From Eumeta japonica (lineage: Eukaryota > Arthropoda > Insecta > Lepidoptera > Psychidae), in assembly GCA_005406025.1 (NCBI GenBank), contig BGZK01000011.1, forward strand, positions 682,001-746,000: DNA of 64,000 nucleotides. The letters run 5' to 3'. The translations under genes were made by a program, and so were the position numbers. Under the pieces are notes generated by a model. It saw nothing but the letters and a program-made list of their open reading frames with translations, was not told the origin of the DNA and made no database searches. This document shows, one piece after another, positions 1-12,817 of this stretch (position 1 is the first letter of the stretch; every line of letters starts with the position of its first letter).

Positions 1-1310
1 CCAAAAGGTGGAACCGCGTTATACTATAATCGCTCACTATACTGCTGTTCGATTGATATTCCATCGTTAACAAATATAGAAGCCACCGCATGTAGGCTTA
101 GTATGTCAGGTCATGATATTCCGATCTTCGTATCAAGCTATCTCCCTCCAAAGAAAAAATTGCTCCGGAGCGATTTAAAAATACTCTTCATCTTAGAGGA
201 TGCCGTTATTATCTTCGGCGATTTTAATAGCAAAAGTACTAATTTAAATTGTAACTATTCAAATAGGAACGGTAGAAAGATTGTACATCTCACAGAAGAT
301 CTCCATTTCAATATCGTTACACCACTCACACCGACTCAGTATACTATTAATGATAATTATAGGCCTGATATCCGGGATATCGCCCTCAGAAAGGGGTAGC
401 TCTTAAATTGAGCTGCATTGAGACCTTCCAGTGTCTCAAATCGATAAACATTTTCACTTTAAAGGTCATATCGCTCGTGTTAGAAAACTAACATTATTTT
501 ACCTTTCTCGCTTATACGGAATGATAGAAAAAGCAAAATGTCGTTACGCAATATACACGATATGTATCAGACTGTCATGACTTACGCGAGTCCAGTATTT
601 GCTAATGCTAAGCCTGATACACTACACGATCTCTAAGTAGTGCAGAACAAATTTTGTAGAAGAGCAGCTGACGCATCATGGTACATCAAAAACTCTGTAC
701 TTCACTGGGACCTGGAGCTCCCAAAAATTTCTAAATTTATGAAGAACGCATCTGAGCGCTTCTTCTATATAGCGAGTAGTCATCCAAATCCATTAATTAT
801 TTCGGCCGTGTCCGTGGCCGTGAGCCACCTCCTCCACATCAGTTTTGTAAAAGACCACGGAATATATTATCAGATCCGCCCGTCGATCTCACCGTCGAGG
901 TCCAAAAGCTTATAGAAGCAAATAGGATGGCTGCAGACTAGGAATACAGTCCCCCTCTCATTACGACCTTTAAAGGTCATCAATTCGGTGCGCTCCCCGC
1001 GTCTTCGGGTGTCCCTATTTAAGTTTTCAGTCCGTACTGCAAACTTCACATGACCTCCTATGCCGAGGTGCCTGCTTAAAAGGCACTCATAGGGCAGTCA
1101 CGCGCCGTCGGCACCTCCATGTCGCAATGGCCGCGTTTAAATGAAGGCGTCAAAGCCGTAGGCTTTCGACATAGCAGTCATAAGTAGTTCAGGAGGTTTT
1201 TAGTTCGTGAAAGTCGGACACACCCGTGTGCCCGGGCATACGGACGGCCCATAGTGGGTTTTTCTCCTCCTTCCCCCCTTTCGCAAGAGGAAAACTATAA
1301 AAAAAAAGTA
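1..1310 (+). mobile_element. Decayed Jockey-like LINE, truncated by window start
   Basis: Bases 1-397 read as the endonuclease domain of a Jockey-clade non-LTR retrotransposon: a KGGTALYY start, then an FGDFNSK motif, a SNRNGR motif and a YRPDIRDIA end. The reading then breaks, and around 570-915 it resumes in the C-terminal region (YASPVFANAK, QNKFCRRAADASWYIKN, SSHPNPLI). Nearly the whole reverse transcriptase core between them is missing. Bases about 960-1310 are a GC-richer tail resembling a LINE 3' untranslated region. Stops and the internal deletion show it is dead. Family assignment rests on motif memory, not a search. Confidence 0.75.
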
Positions 1311-1842
1311 CATCTGTCGCAGTTATACTCTGACCGCCACATATAAAGCTAGTGCTGTAATAAAGAAGTCTGATCATCGAAACGTTGTCCGTCATTTTGC
1401 CCACACACCGCAAGAAATCCGTTCTCCGAAGCGACTGTACAAGAAATCCGAGGTGCGGGCTTACTCGGTGCTGGCTGAAATCGCTGTTATAATATACCTA
1501 ATACAGACGCCAAAACAGTTGCTTTTAAAGATTTTGTCTGTTTATCTTTGTATTTATCTCTTTGTTTGTTCAAGCATCACTCCAAAACTAATGAACCCTT
1601 TAAAATAAAACTTTTTTCTGTTTATTAGCATGAATGTAAGAAATTAATTGAGGACACAATTTGTTACAATACATTCCCCAAGGGCTAGACGGAAAGTAAA
1701 CGGAAAGCAAATTTCCTTTTGCCCTCTTTTTTATTTAAAGTACCTACTGAATAGATTGGGACAAATGCTATCAACCGCTATTAACCGTCATACCGTTAAA
1801 TTTTTTGACAGTTTCAATGGCACAGAAAATGGGAAAATGAAG

Positions 1843-1900
1843 AAATCTCAAATATGAACATTGTGGCTTTTCAAAGCCACATTGTTCATATTTGAGATTT
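1843..1900. repeat. Inverted repeat, 28-bp arms, 2-nt spacer
   Basis: Left arm 1843-1870 and right arm 1873-1900 are reverse complements with one mismatch. The two-base loop makes this a near-perfect hairpin or cruciform site. It belongs to no element I recognise. Confidence 0.9.
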
Positions 1901-2336
1901 TTAGACGTTATGACTCCATGTCATAAGATTTTCTATGGGTGAGACAACGAAACACAATGAAGAAATGGTTTTCATACCTTTTGAAAACGTTGATGTGTTT
2001 CATAACATACATACGAACGAAGTCGTGACCAAAAGGTAGTAAAAGAAAAATAAGAAGATTCCCCACATTACAAATATGTTTTTACAAAAGTGTTTTTAGT
2101 TTGGTCAAATATTTTTAATGCAAACTTAAACCAAGACAACAAATATTAAATAGCGGCTAAGTTGAAATCACAAAAAGTATACTTCACAAATGTATAGGAA
2201 TTGGATATCAAAAGAAAGCTTTTTATTCACACCGTCAATTGGCAATTTAACTGCAACTTAGCATCTAAAGTGAGACCTAGAAATAGGGTTGTATCTACAA
2301 AATACAGTAACTCTTGCTTAACTACTACGTATTTTT

Positions 2337-2880
2337 TTAATTTGGTAGTGGACGACGAAAATTTACGGAGTGTTTTTCTCTTCTCATCGAGTAAAGGATT
2401 AGTAATAGCAAGCCACCGACTATTTCTGAGATAGTACTGTTTACTTCTTCAAGAACTGATTGTTTTCTATTAACCTTGACAAGTAAGGAAGTATCATCAG
2501 CAAAGAGTACAATCCCAAAGTGTGGTAGGTCATTAATATTAACTATAAGTAAAAATGGTCTCAGAACTGAACCCTGTGGCACATTCATATTGATTGCAGA
2601 TCCTGATAACCTTTCACCATTAATATCAACACTCTGAACTCTGTCACTCAAATACGATTCCAGAAGTCCAAGTAATTGATAACTGACGCTATAGCGATGT
2701 AGTTCCCGATTCAACGTGTAATAAAGAAGGCAAGCACATGTCTTTAATAAATCACAGAAAACATCAAGTGCGTCCTGCGACTCCTTCTAGGCACCAAAAA
2801 TCTCCTCAATAAGCTCAACACCGACTTCGATTGTTGAACGACCCTTCGTAAATCCACACTGTTTAATGTTCATCAAATTA
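2337..2880 (-). mobile_element. LINE reverse transcriptase fragment
   Basis: Read on the minus strand this gives CGFTKGRSTIEVG, then LLESYLSDRVQSVDI, NVPQGSVLRPFLL and FADDTSLLV, the usual order of reverse transcriptase motifs in Jockey/CR1-type LINEs. An in-frame stop follows EEIFGA, and the DLSKAFDCV-type motif is degraded to DLLKTCACL. The fragment starts and ends abruptly, so it is a dead 5'- and 3'-truncated piece. It is too damaged for a firm clade call. Confidence 0.75.
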
Positions 2881-2915
2881 TTGTTATAAAATACCATCAT
2901 AATTTTTCAACAGTT

Positions 2916-2955
2916 TTAGACCTATATCAGTTAGGTAGTACTGATATAGGTCTAA
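2916..2955. repeat. Perfect inverted repeat, 16-bp arms
   Basis: Arms 2916-2931 and 2940-2955 are exact reverse complements with an 8-nt spacer. It lies just outside the LINE fragment ending near 2880. Confidence 0.9.
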
Positions 2956-2959
2956 TCTT

Positions 2960-5050
2960 CGAAGAGTAGGATATATTACCGGATTTAAATATTGGAATTA
3001 CTTTATTTTTGAATTAAAAATCAATACTAAACATAGAGCAATGCAGTCTATTATTGAATTAATATTTTTTATAGAAAGGCAATTAATATCAACAGTCTTT
3101 TTCAATTTTGTATATTTAAAGGCTTTAAGAGTATCATTATAATCAATATGTGCAAATTAAAATGCAACGCCGCAAACATTGTCGTTACGTTTTAGTAGAG
3201 ATTCAATGAGAGTGAGCAATGACTTTAGAAAATTTATAGTCAAAACTAGAATATTCGTAAAGAATTTTTCGAAAACTAAAGTCACGTCTATATCTGTTCA
3301 AAGTTAATCGTCTATTTGTATTCGAAATTTTAATTGACGAGTTGTTTTTTTTTTCCAGTTTCTCTATTGATTACAAACCAAATAACTTTAATCATATCTG
3401 TACTATTTTTTTATTTCATTATAGAGAAATATTGTTTTTGTGGCTGCGCATAGACGCTTAAATACTTAATAATTTCTTAAATAATTAACAAATATACATC
3501 CGAATTGCTAACATTTCCTCTTTAAGTTTGTAAAATCTACACTTGCTAGTGTGAAAGCCCACTGTCGCTCAATTACTAAAATGATGAGGAATTTTTAATA
3601 TTTTTGATCTAAAACGTTAATACATTTGCACCTGGTCACCGCCAACAATGAACCACACTTTCATCTGGGTCGTTACAATATGTCAGATTAGGTAACTTTT
3701 TTTAGTACATTATTTTTGAACTGCTCAAGACGACCGGCGATCACAGACACGATTTTTATTTTACGTTTTGTACTTTTTTCAGCATTAAGTTCAAACGTAG
3801 CTAGCTGTCCACAATGGTCAGAACATAATTTATTTATGACTAACTTAATGTGGTTTAATATTTGTGAATATGCTATCGACGCACGTTGAAGAAACAGCTG
3901 TAATCCTAATTAGCTCTAAATATAGATTTTTTTTTTAATTATAACATCGGAATAAGGATTTTATTTTAGTAAATAGACAAAAAGTTTCTAATAGATTTAT
4001 ATTAGTATTAAATCTCGGAATACAGCAATATATTTATTATTATTATTGATTTTATACAAAGTTTCATCATTTATTTTTCCAAAAACATCATATGATGAAT
4101 TTGGGGTTCTGTATGCGTTTAATACAATAAACCGCACTAGTTCTATGCAGGCCACTTCAATAGCTCGCTTAACAGATAGCCTCACAATATTTGGACGTTT
4201 TTTTAGAACAGGACATACTGGCGCATTAGAAGAAGCTTAACAGACAGATGATAAACGAAATGATCCTATAAGATTTCCTTCCGAGATACGGAACCCTAAA
4301 AATGAGGTGTTTATATTCATTAGAACAAAGTAATTATTATTAACCAATGGTGTAACTGTTTTCTTGAAACATTATATAGATGCATTATACAAATAAAAAT
4401 ATATCACCAGTTTTATTTTTGCATTGTGCTTGAAGTTGAAAATTAATATCGTAAATAATATAGTAGATCACATTACTTTTGATCTTTTTGTTCTCATATG
4501 AAAACAACATGTTTAAAAAAAAAAAGTTACTTCCCAAGTCCATTTTACTCAATTGTTTTGAGAAGGAAACGCTCATCTCGATTCTCGCCAGACAAGTAAT
4601 CTATTTAACGTTATCTAATGTATCTGAAACTCGATTTTAATTTAAGCTTACAAATTGACGGAATAACACGATATTACGAACGCTTCATGACGCCTAGTAT
4701 TGCGCACATGGCCAACGATAATCGAATTAATTAGGTAGTGTATACTAAGAAACATCAAAGTGTATAATATTATTTGTTCTATTACACGTTTTGAGACTGA
4801 AAAGGTCATACTTCCTTTACATCAATACACATAGTTAGAAAATAATATAATAGCCTTTAACGTTGTTCTTTCTGCGACGGTTGTGGTAATAATCGATTAG
4901 TCAAAGTTTAACCAGATCCATGCACGCATAATGTCGAACGAGGCCGTTATGTCATAACAATAGATCATAGGTGAAACGTGGAGATCCGCCCTTCTCGTTT
5001 GTAAAAGAACATTGAAGTGGCGAAGGTCCACGTCACGCTCATCAGAATGC
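2960..5050. other. AT-rich stretch without recognisable genes
   Basis: I see no coding signature, RNA gene or clear transposon here. Short open frames (for example 3997-4240 on both strands) have no family motif and no splice context. The last few hundred bases are presumably the upstream region of the peptide gene starting at 5119. Confidence 0.5.
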
Positions 5051-5057
5051 AACGACA

Positions 5058-5064
5058 TATATAT
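5058..5064 (+). promoter_or_regulatory. TATA box of peptide gene A
   Basis: TATATAT at 5058-5064 is about 30 nt upstream of a TCACA initiator-like sequence (A at 5088), which is the usual TATA-to-start spacing. The predicted 5' leader to the ATG at 5119 is about 31 nt. Confidence 0.6.
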
Positions 5065-5118
5065 GTACAGTATTCAGACGCAGAGTCACAATTAGGAGCG
5101 CGAGTGTAAGTCACAGAC

Positions 5119-8100
5119 ATGAGTAAAGCCTACCTTCGCCTTTTCATCTTCTGCTGCATCGTGGCTGCGGTGTACGCCGCGGGATCCACCACGCCCAAGC
5201 CCGGCGGTTCTACGACTGCTGCGACGACGGCTGCTTCCTCTACCCCAGCAGCGTCGACGACGAAGGCGCCTAATGCCATGAAGAAGCCAAGTGTATGTAC
5301 AACGGTTAACTTATTTTTTCAAATGAATATAACCACCATTTCAATAATTTTTTTGCAGTAGAAATCATATACATGCGCATTACATGCACACGGGTTTGTT
5401 TTGTTTACAATCTCGACTTAGGTATCCATTGATGCTTTAACTAGTACATGCTAAATTAAACTTCATGTATAATTTTTGTTAACCTGTGATTCTCTCGGTT
5501 ATGTGACAATAATGTATGAGCTAAAAATGATGAAATTTACACTGACAAAAATAAACCTAAGTTGATTATTCATACTTCGTTAGAATAATTGAATAATTCG
5601 TTGTATTAACAAATAATACGTTTAGTTTTACCAATGATCAATTGAATTAGTGTTTAGGGTGAGTAAGACAATCAAAATGTTGTTTGTTTTAATAAAAATA
5701 ATGGTCTTTTCGATTATGCTACATATTTGAAGTACATAGAATTTTTTTAGGATGACCCTTGCCGATATTTCCATCACACAAATTCGCTCTGTAAATTTAT
5801 TTTGTCAGTCAACTTTCAATTATCCTTTCCAAATGACTAAACCACTGCAACTATTTTCTTCTAGTTACTACATCTTCTTTCAATACACACCGCTCTCTGA
5901 CATCACAGTTCCCACATCTATCTTTCAAAGACATTCCCTACATATTATGCAGAGATCGCATCTCCGCCGCATTGAATTTACTTTTATTTTTCTCGTACTA
6001 AACTCTATTAAGGATAGCTATACGCGCTTATCTTGAAACACGTTACTATCCATTATAGCAAGCAAGGCCCCATTGACTTTATTTTACGAATTCACTTTCC
6101 CTTCGACATCTCTATCATATTTACCATCATTTACAACAAACTACTTTTTATAGTATACAAACTTTTCTACTTTTTCGACTCTCTCATTTTGCTAACATGT
6201 ACTTCCATGTTTCTTTTTTCATCAGAATCATTCATTTTAATTATTATCGACTGTAACTAGCATCCTGATGGCGCAAGGATTACTAGACCATCGGCGTACA
6301 GGAGGCATTTGACAGACAGTTCATTCATTTTTAGTCTACACTCATATCATGCTATCCAAGAAAAGGTTTAACATCCACGTTAAAACAATACGTCCCTGTC
6401 TGACGCTCCTATATATTTTGATTTCAAACCAGTCAGTGTATGCTTCATTTATTCTGGCATGGACACTGGAGCCTCTTTATAGAGATTACAGTTGCGTGTT
6501 TAAACCCACTACTTGCACCGAGCATGGATAGGGTTGTCCATAGATCATTCCTTTCGATTCTATCATAAACTTTTTCTCTTTTCGGTAATGCTTTGCAGAG
6601 AAAATATTTAGTCCGTACAATCCCATCCCTTTTCAAAATCCTGCTTGTACATACCAGATTTTATTTTCAGTCTCATTCGCAGCTCTTTTAATAATTATTT
6701 TCGCATACAGTTTGCCAACAACGTTAAGAAGGCTCATAGGGTGATAGTTTGTGCAAACCTGCCGTGAGCTTTTCTCTTTATTGAGGGTTATAACGATGGC
6801 TTTGCACTAATGACTAGGTACTACATACTCATCTTTTACTTTGGGATCTTAAAGCTTACCAACTGTTGTTTGTTCTAGCTTGGTAATGACCATTTTTCCA
6901 TAATGTCGCCAACGCTTCCATAAAGCGTCGACAGACACTAAGAAGTGGTCTATACCGACGTTGAGTACACTCTCATGTCCATAACTTTACTTCTCAACCA
7001 ATCATCCATTATTATAAAGTCTATGATGCTTTTGTCTCCTCCTCTCCGCTAAGTAAATCAGTGTGTCTTTATGTGGTCAAACATAATGTTTGTCAAACAC
7101 AAGTTAAACTCTTAAGACAATCACAATTTCATTCATTGTTTCATCTCCAAATTTACATTTTCATCCCTCTATATACCCACCCAGCCATTAAAATCACCTA
7201 ACATGATGATCCTTTCATTTCTATCATATTACACTAGTATGTCTCTTACATCGACCCAAAATTCCTCTCAATCCTCGAGCGATTTGGACATATCTAGGGC
7301 GTATGCGCCTAAATAAAAAAATAAAATCCGTGTTGGTCCAATTTTAACCCAGAGCAAGAAAAACCTTAGATTTACACACTCGTAACGTAATTTAGACATT
7401 CAGATAATGTTTCTGATAGAATTAAACAAACACCCCTACATCCTCTTAGGCTCTGATGAACGCCAGACCAAAAAATCTCCAAGGAAACGTGTTTGATGGC
7501 TCCACCAATACCCTTCCTTTTAGTCTCACTCACACATAAAATATTAAGTTGCCTGTCTTTCATCAGTTCGCAGACATTATCAATTTTATAATTCATACCT
7601 TCACACACATTCAGAGCACCGAAGTGGACTTCTTCAGTCCGCATTTCGTCCTTCCGGGAATTTAGGCATGACGGGTGGTGAACTTCGTCGCCGCAATCGA
7701 GCCTAGAACTTCCGATTCCCTGCTACGGATTTTTTTAATATCCTCGAACATTGAGTTTTATGAATTTTGAAGAGAGTAAGAATGATAGAGGCAGAAGAGA
7801 TGTTGAAGTTTTGGGGTGGAAAGGATAGGGTAGGGTAGGTGGATACTTCCATTCCAGGAAGGAGTAGTGAATGGGACAGACAACAGCTCAAACATTCAGA
7901 GTTCCCGCGCCTGTGTTATATAAATGAATGCTAAATATATATCTTTTCTTGGAAGAAGGATTTCCAAGAAATTGTAGGAACTACAAATTTTGGATCATAT
8001 TATCTGCTTTGTTACTCAGTGTTCCAGTAGGCATGCTCACTCCACATGCCAGCCAAATTTAGCTGTGCGTTAATTTCGTTATCTCTCACAATTACTAGAT

Positions 8101-8408
8101 GTGCGTTAGAATATAGAACGCAAAATATAGGGATACGAGTTTACTTAATACATAATGCTATATCGTCACATTCTTGCACAATTTTTTTTTAATATTTCAG
8201 CCGTTGTACAGCATTGGTAAAGCGATAGCTGATCTGCCAGTCGCATGCGCAGAAACGTTAAAAGACGTAAGTGATAGCGGACAAAGCCCGTCATGACATA
8301 CGTTAAAACTGAGATAGATTAAATTTGTAAATAAAATTCTTGCAGGGCGCGGACGGGATCGAGACGCTCGTGACAGGATTCTTCAAAAGTTTTTTGGATA
8401 GGCAGTAA
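5119..8408 (+). CDS. Peptide gene A: small secreted mucin-like/amphipathic peptide (3 exons)
   Basis: Exons are 5119-5292, 8201-8266 and 8346-8408, with donors gtatgt and gtaagt and acceptors tttcag and ttgcag, all phase 0. The joined product is 100 residues. Residues 1-20 are a clear signal peptide (MSKAYLRLFIFCCIVAAVYA). Residues 21-58 are a Thr/Ala/Ser/Pro-rich linker, likely O-glycosylated. Residues 59-100 are the family domain: exon 2 gives 22 residues (PLYSIGKAIADLP, a single Cys, ending ETLKD) and exon 3 gives GADGIETLVTGFFKSFLDRQ. Alternating hydrophobic residues suggest two amphipathic helices. The mature form has one unpaired Cys. An AATAAA follows at 8435. Intron 1 (2.9 kb) holds a dead RTE LINE in the opposite orientation. 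Function is unknown; secretion and the helical tail would fit a defence, cuticle or reproductive peptide, but that is inference. Confidence 0.85.
5770..7650 (-). mobile_element. Decayed RTE-type LINE inside intron 1 of gene A
   Basis: On the minus strand the pieces come in the right order: endonuclease start (GALNVCEG, ILCVSETKRKG) at 7372-7644, GDFNGWVG at 7175-7198, SIIDFIIM near 7040, NVVGKLYAKIIIKRA near 6700, YADGLVILAPS near 6300 (catalytic YADD changed to YADG), and the C-terminal SLKDRCGN and WFSHLERI near 5820-5940. HLER near the C-terminus is typical of lepidopteran RTE elements. Many stops and frameshifts make it non-functional. It lies antisense to the host peptide gene. Confidence 0.8.
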
Positions 8409-8434
8409 TCGACTGACTTGTGTCATACATTGTT

Positions 8435-8440
8435 AATAAA
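8435..8440 (+). promoter_or_regulatory. Polyadenylation signal of gene A
   Basis: AATAAA lies 27 nt downstream of the stop codon of gene A and is followed by a GT-rich run, giving a very short 3' untranslated region. Confidence 0.75.
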
Positions 8441-9355
8441 CGTTTTGTTGGTTAAAATAATTTTACGATGTTTTATTTGTAATTTGCAAGGCCTAGTTAA
8501 TCTGGACTGTGCTTATTCAAACATCGCGTTAACTGGAACGGACAATAGGGGCGATGAAAGCGGCCACAATGAGTGGTGGATGATTTGAAGCATTGCTTCC
8601 GAGAAGAGAATGATGAAGATGAGAGTAGCGTCTGTGCCTTCTACAAAAGCAGCTGGCGGTACTTGTTGTCTAAAAGACCAAAACCGGCGACATTTCCAAT
8701 CTTCATTTTCTGCTTATTATCGTATACAAAAAACATGCTTGTAATACCAAAAATTCATTCTTTGAATAGTTTAAAACAGAATCCATTCGTGAGCTTCGCC
8801 GATATTTTCTATCTGTGAACTTACCTCTTCGGGCAATGTTACTGTTGGATAATTGACTCTATCGTATAGGCATGGTATAGAGCTGTTAATTGCTTAAGTG
8901 TGGTAGTGTGACTGTGCACAGTTGGAGTATCAACACTTAAGCAATCGAAACACCGCGTAATGAACTAGCTCAAAATGAATAAAATATCGACCTAACTTCA
9001 ACGTTGACTTCCATTGAAGTAAAATTCGTAAAGAACAAAATTTTATTCGCTAAATAGAACAACCATTTTTTTTTATTTATACGTAGCTGGGTATGATTCT
9101 TTACAAGAAGAAATCTAATACTTTCTTTGGAACCTTTTAAAACGAAACCTAGAGCAGCCAGAATTAATTGTGAAAAAAGTTCATCATGGATGTCAAAGAA
9201 TACGTCAACTAGTCATACAAAAATTTTAACATGTTGATGCGAAGGTGGTTAATCTATTCACGTACTAAAATAATTCATGGGTTGAGATTTAAATTAAATA
9301 ATATAGTCATTGGAAATATTTCAGAAAAATTACATCCTTACTTTGTAATGAGGTA
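8441..9355. other. Intergenic stretch after gene A
   Basis: No gene recognised. One 81-codon open frame at 8573-8818 has no motif or splice context. A 13-bp perfect inverted repeat sits at 8889-8945. Confidence 0.45.
8889..8945. repeat. Perfect inverted repeat, 13-bp arms
   Basis: attgcttaagtgt at 8889-8901 is matched by its reverse complement at 8933-8945 with a 31-nt spacer. It could be the ends of a tiny foldback element, but no target duplication is visible. Confidence 0.7.
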
Positions 9356-9359
9356 GACC

Positions 9360-9990
9360 GACCCTCTAGATCCAATTAAGTTTATCGATCTTTCTACCAA
9401 TCCCAACTCCTGTCCCTCTCTCAAATCTGATGTGGTTACTGCTATTGATTTTATTCCGTAATCTAGTGCCACCCACAATTTTGACCTCAGTCTGTTCTCA
9501 ATTTTATCTCAGTTCTGACTCTTGATTCTGCTCCCAGTCCTGCTTCCACTTTCGAATTTACGAATGTATACATACATTTATACGTCAAATATTGTATATT
9601 ATACGTACTCTCATCTGACTAAATTTTAGGTTCATACCTTTTATGTTTTATGAAATTTATTTCGTTTAACTTAGGTATTCTTATTAAGCAGTGATATTTT
9701 GATATTAACTTCCGCCTGCGGCTCCGCCTGCGCAATCAGTGTGAATTCCTTAATTTTATATCTCGACCGATTATGATAATTAATAATAATCCTGATCACT
9801 ATCTTGTTCTCGATTTTGATCCCGGTTCTATTCTGGATGCCAATTTTTTTTCATTCTCAAATCCGAACGTAGTTACGAGTTCAGTAGGTTCCGTTTTTGA
9901 TCCCGTTTTCAATCTCGGTCCAGCTGTCTATTGATTTTTTTTTATTACGAACCCTCCCGGTCTAAACTTTTGAATTTGCTCCTCGTTTTT
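9360..9990. repeat. Degenerate pyrimidine-rich hexamer arrays
   Basis: Two stretches (about 9360-9550 and 9765-9985) consist of drifting repeats of the form GATTTC/GATCCC/TCTCGAT. Between them is a short GC-rich piece (ccgcctgcggctccgcctgcg near 9710). The same pairing of a hexamer array with a cccgc..ggc piece recurs elsewhere in the window in either orientation. Confidence 0.65.
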
Positions 9991-10539
9991 TGTGAATTGA
10001 ATTCATTTACCGGTTACAATTAATTCCATTTAAAACGATTCTGGGGCAAATTATAGTATCAAAATAAAATGTATGATTGGAATTAGTGTTGTTTTTATAA
10101 GTAATACCATTTTTAGAATCTGTGATAACATAAATATGTACATGAAACCAAGCGAAATGTTAATTTATTTTACTCAAGGAGTTTTTTTCATTAAAAAAGC
10201 AATCATGGGTTAGTATCGGTTTAGCAGTTCGCTTCAATGATAAAAATACGATAGGAATATCAGTTTACTTTTTAGAAATCTTCCCATTCGCGAGTGCAGT
10301 AGATCGGCAGATTCATAGTCATTTTAAGACTGTATTAAGCACCCAAAAAAAAAATAAAACAAACACTCATTTTTATACATTACACAACCCCTCTTCCCCA
10401 ATTTAAGTTTAACATACACACACGCAACTATATAAAACCAAATTAATATAATTAATAAACCATTAAAAAAATACTTATCATTTTTTTATAGTTATCATAC
10501 GATATATGCATATGACATAGTGCTTATCGTTTATTCAAA

Positions 10540-11580
10540 CTGAGGGGTTTGACTGTGTACTAATTTTTATAAAGACCAGTCAAGCCGTTCTTAAGTTATA
10601 AGTGAACATACAGACAGATAGTAGCAAATCATTTTTTCTCATTGTATACCAATTTTCGTCACGATCTCTTAAACAGTTCTTAATTTATAAAAGAATATAA
10701 ATACAGACAGACCAACAAACAAACAGCAGTCTATTATTTACACAATTAGATGTTCTAGCTAAACATGAATTTATAAAACGATCATTGAAACGGTTATTTA
10801 GTTATAAAAGAACGTACAGGCAGGCAGAGAGTAATTTCTATAATTTTTAATTTTTGTAATCTGTGCAATCCTGTAATTTGTGCTTTGACTCAACGCCAAT
10901 TCTCATCAAGATCGGTCACACCGTTCTTAAATTATAAAAGAACGTATATGAAGATTGACGGATAGACAAACAATGGCTTATCATTTACGAAATCACATGT
11001 TCAGACTGTTAAACAATTTTCATCAAGATCGATTAAATCTCTAAAAAGTTATAAAAGAAGATGCAGACAAACAGACAAACAGACAAACTGGCTCATAGTA
11101 GCATTTGCGGAATCACATCTTCTGATTGTAAATTAATTTTTATCAAGGGCAGTCAAACCGTTTTTAAGTAATAAAAGAACTTACAGACAGACCGAGATAC
11201 AGATAGACAGAGAGAAAACAGTATCCTAATAATTTCACAATCACAAGCTTTGACTGTACAAGTGTACACAAATTTTCGTAAAGATTAATCAAATTTATTA
11301 ATTTATATATAAACGTGCTGACAAACAAACAGACAGTAGCCTATCTTTTACGCAATGACATGTTCTTACTATATACAGAGTTTTATCACAATCAGTGAAA
11401 CCGTTCTTAAGCGGACAGACAGACAGACACACATACTTGCCTTGATACAAGCCTTTGATAGGCTTGATTGTGAACAATCATTTGTTCTTACAGTATACCA
11501 ATTTTTATCACGATCGGTTAAGCCGTTCTTAAGTTATAAAAGAACGTACAGACAAACAGAGAGACATAAATTTTAAAAAG
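10540..11580 (+). repeat. Minisatellite, about nine diverged units of about 115-125 bp
   Basis: A unit recurs about nine times. It contains 'aaccgttcttaagttataaaagaacgtac', then a cagacagacag run, then 'caatcacatgttcttactgta', then 'accaatttttatcacgatcgg'. Instances of ttataaaagaac-like text fall near 10600, 10690, 10806, 10935, 11050, 11170, 11305 and 11535. Units are diverged by substitutions and indels, so the array is old. The same unit is present in reverse orientation at 29410-30080. Confidence 0.85.
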
Positions 11581-11699
11581 GGTAGAATTGGGGTCCGTTA
11601 GTCATAAAACGAATATTACAAAATTTTTCAAAAAAAAAGTAAATATACAGACAGACGTTACAGATTTATATAGACTTCCTCAAGACAAGTAATTTTATT

Positions 11700-11965
11700 C
11701 TACTCGGAGAAACCTCGGGGCCATAACAGTGAATAATCGGGAGTGAGTGAAGAATCGAGATCAGGACTGAACGGCGGATAAGGATTGTAATCCGAAGTGA
11801 GATTGGTATCGAAATCATGAACAGGACGGAAACAAAACTGGGGCGGAAGAGACAATGTGAAACCGGAATTTAAATCAACAACTGGATTGGGATCGCGGTC
11901 ATGGTTGAAAAAGAGATCGTTCAGTATAAAATATGAAAGAATTCAGTCCTGTCCCGCAGGCAGAG
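11700..11965. repeat. Degenerate purine-rich hexamer array with GC-rich end
   Basis: Drifting GAGATC/GGAATC/GAAATC units fill 11700-11920 and end in cccgcaggcagagccgcgg near 11950. This is the same composite repeat type as at 9360-9990, in opposite orientation. Confidence 0.65.
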
Positions 11966-12817
11966 CCGCGGTTAATCTGAAATAAAAATATTATGAGAGT
12001 TTATGCCTCAATTATTGCCACAATGTGCAAGGCGAAGGCAACAAAAACGTGTCATAAGATACTCACGAGCAGATCGAGCTGAGATGTAACAGAGAAGGTA
12101 TGAAGATATCAAATTACACAATCCAAATAATGGCAGCTGCAATTCTTGTGAGAAATAACAAAGGACAAATTATAAAACACTTGATAATTGTTACATATAC
12201 TAAGTTAATGTTAATTCACAGCTCCTATTTCGCGTTTCCCGGCTGAAACTAGCAGACGTTTGACATTTCGTTAGCTAACATCAACACCGTACATTTAAGT
12301 TTCTATTCCAGGAACGTTTATGATAATGAAAGCGACTCGTCTATGCCTGCCGAATCTTATCGTTTCCTGTGCGAGATGCAAAAAAATTCCATGTTGCCCC
12401 ACACGAGCACTTTCGCTGTAGCACGATTACATTCCTTTCAATTTTATAAGTAGACGAATGTAAAGTATTAATGGCGACAATGATTTATTGCCCTCTATGT
12501 CGACTGTCCACAATCACCACATCCTTGACCTTAAGATACTTACGTGACGACGCGCGAGTCTCGATTTATAGTCTGCTTCGACCACACCCAAACCCAATCC
12601 AATTAAAGCTCATTGAATGCGCTCACATGCAATGGATCTGTTTATTCGATGCGCAAGTACATAAGTACACACAAGGTATATTCATTTAGTGCTTAATTTT
12701 GTAAAATACCTTAGATAGTAGATAATCAAAATCAATCAATATTAATGACTTTAAATTTGTTTTTGTATAAAAGAAGTCAAACATTATTAAAATATCCTTC
12801 GTTAAATATTTTATTAC

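Noticed and set aside
11925..11947. TATAAA followed by TCAGT as a promoter
   Set aside because: Spacing is only about 20 nt and it lies inside a dispersed hexamer-array repeat.
12322..12420. ATG-led frame with MKATRLCLPNLIVSC considered as a B leader exon
   Set aside because: The hydrophobic core is broken by charged and polar residues, the frame is Cys-rich unlike the family, and it ends in a stop without a donor.
12471..12689. 73-codon plus-strand frame considered as exon 1 of peptide locus B
   Set aside because: It has no signal-peptide hydrophobic core, no Thr/Pro-rich linker and no phase 0 gt donor in the right place.
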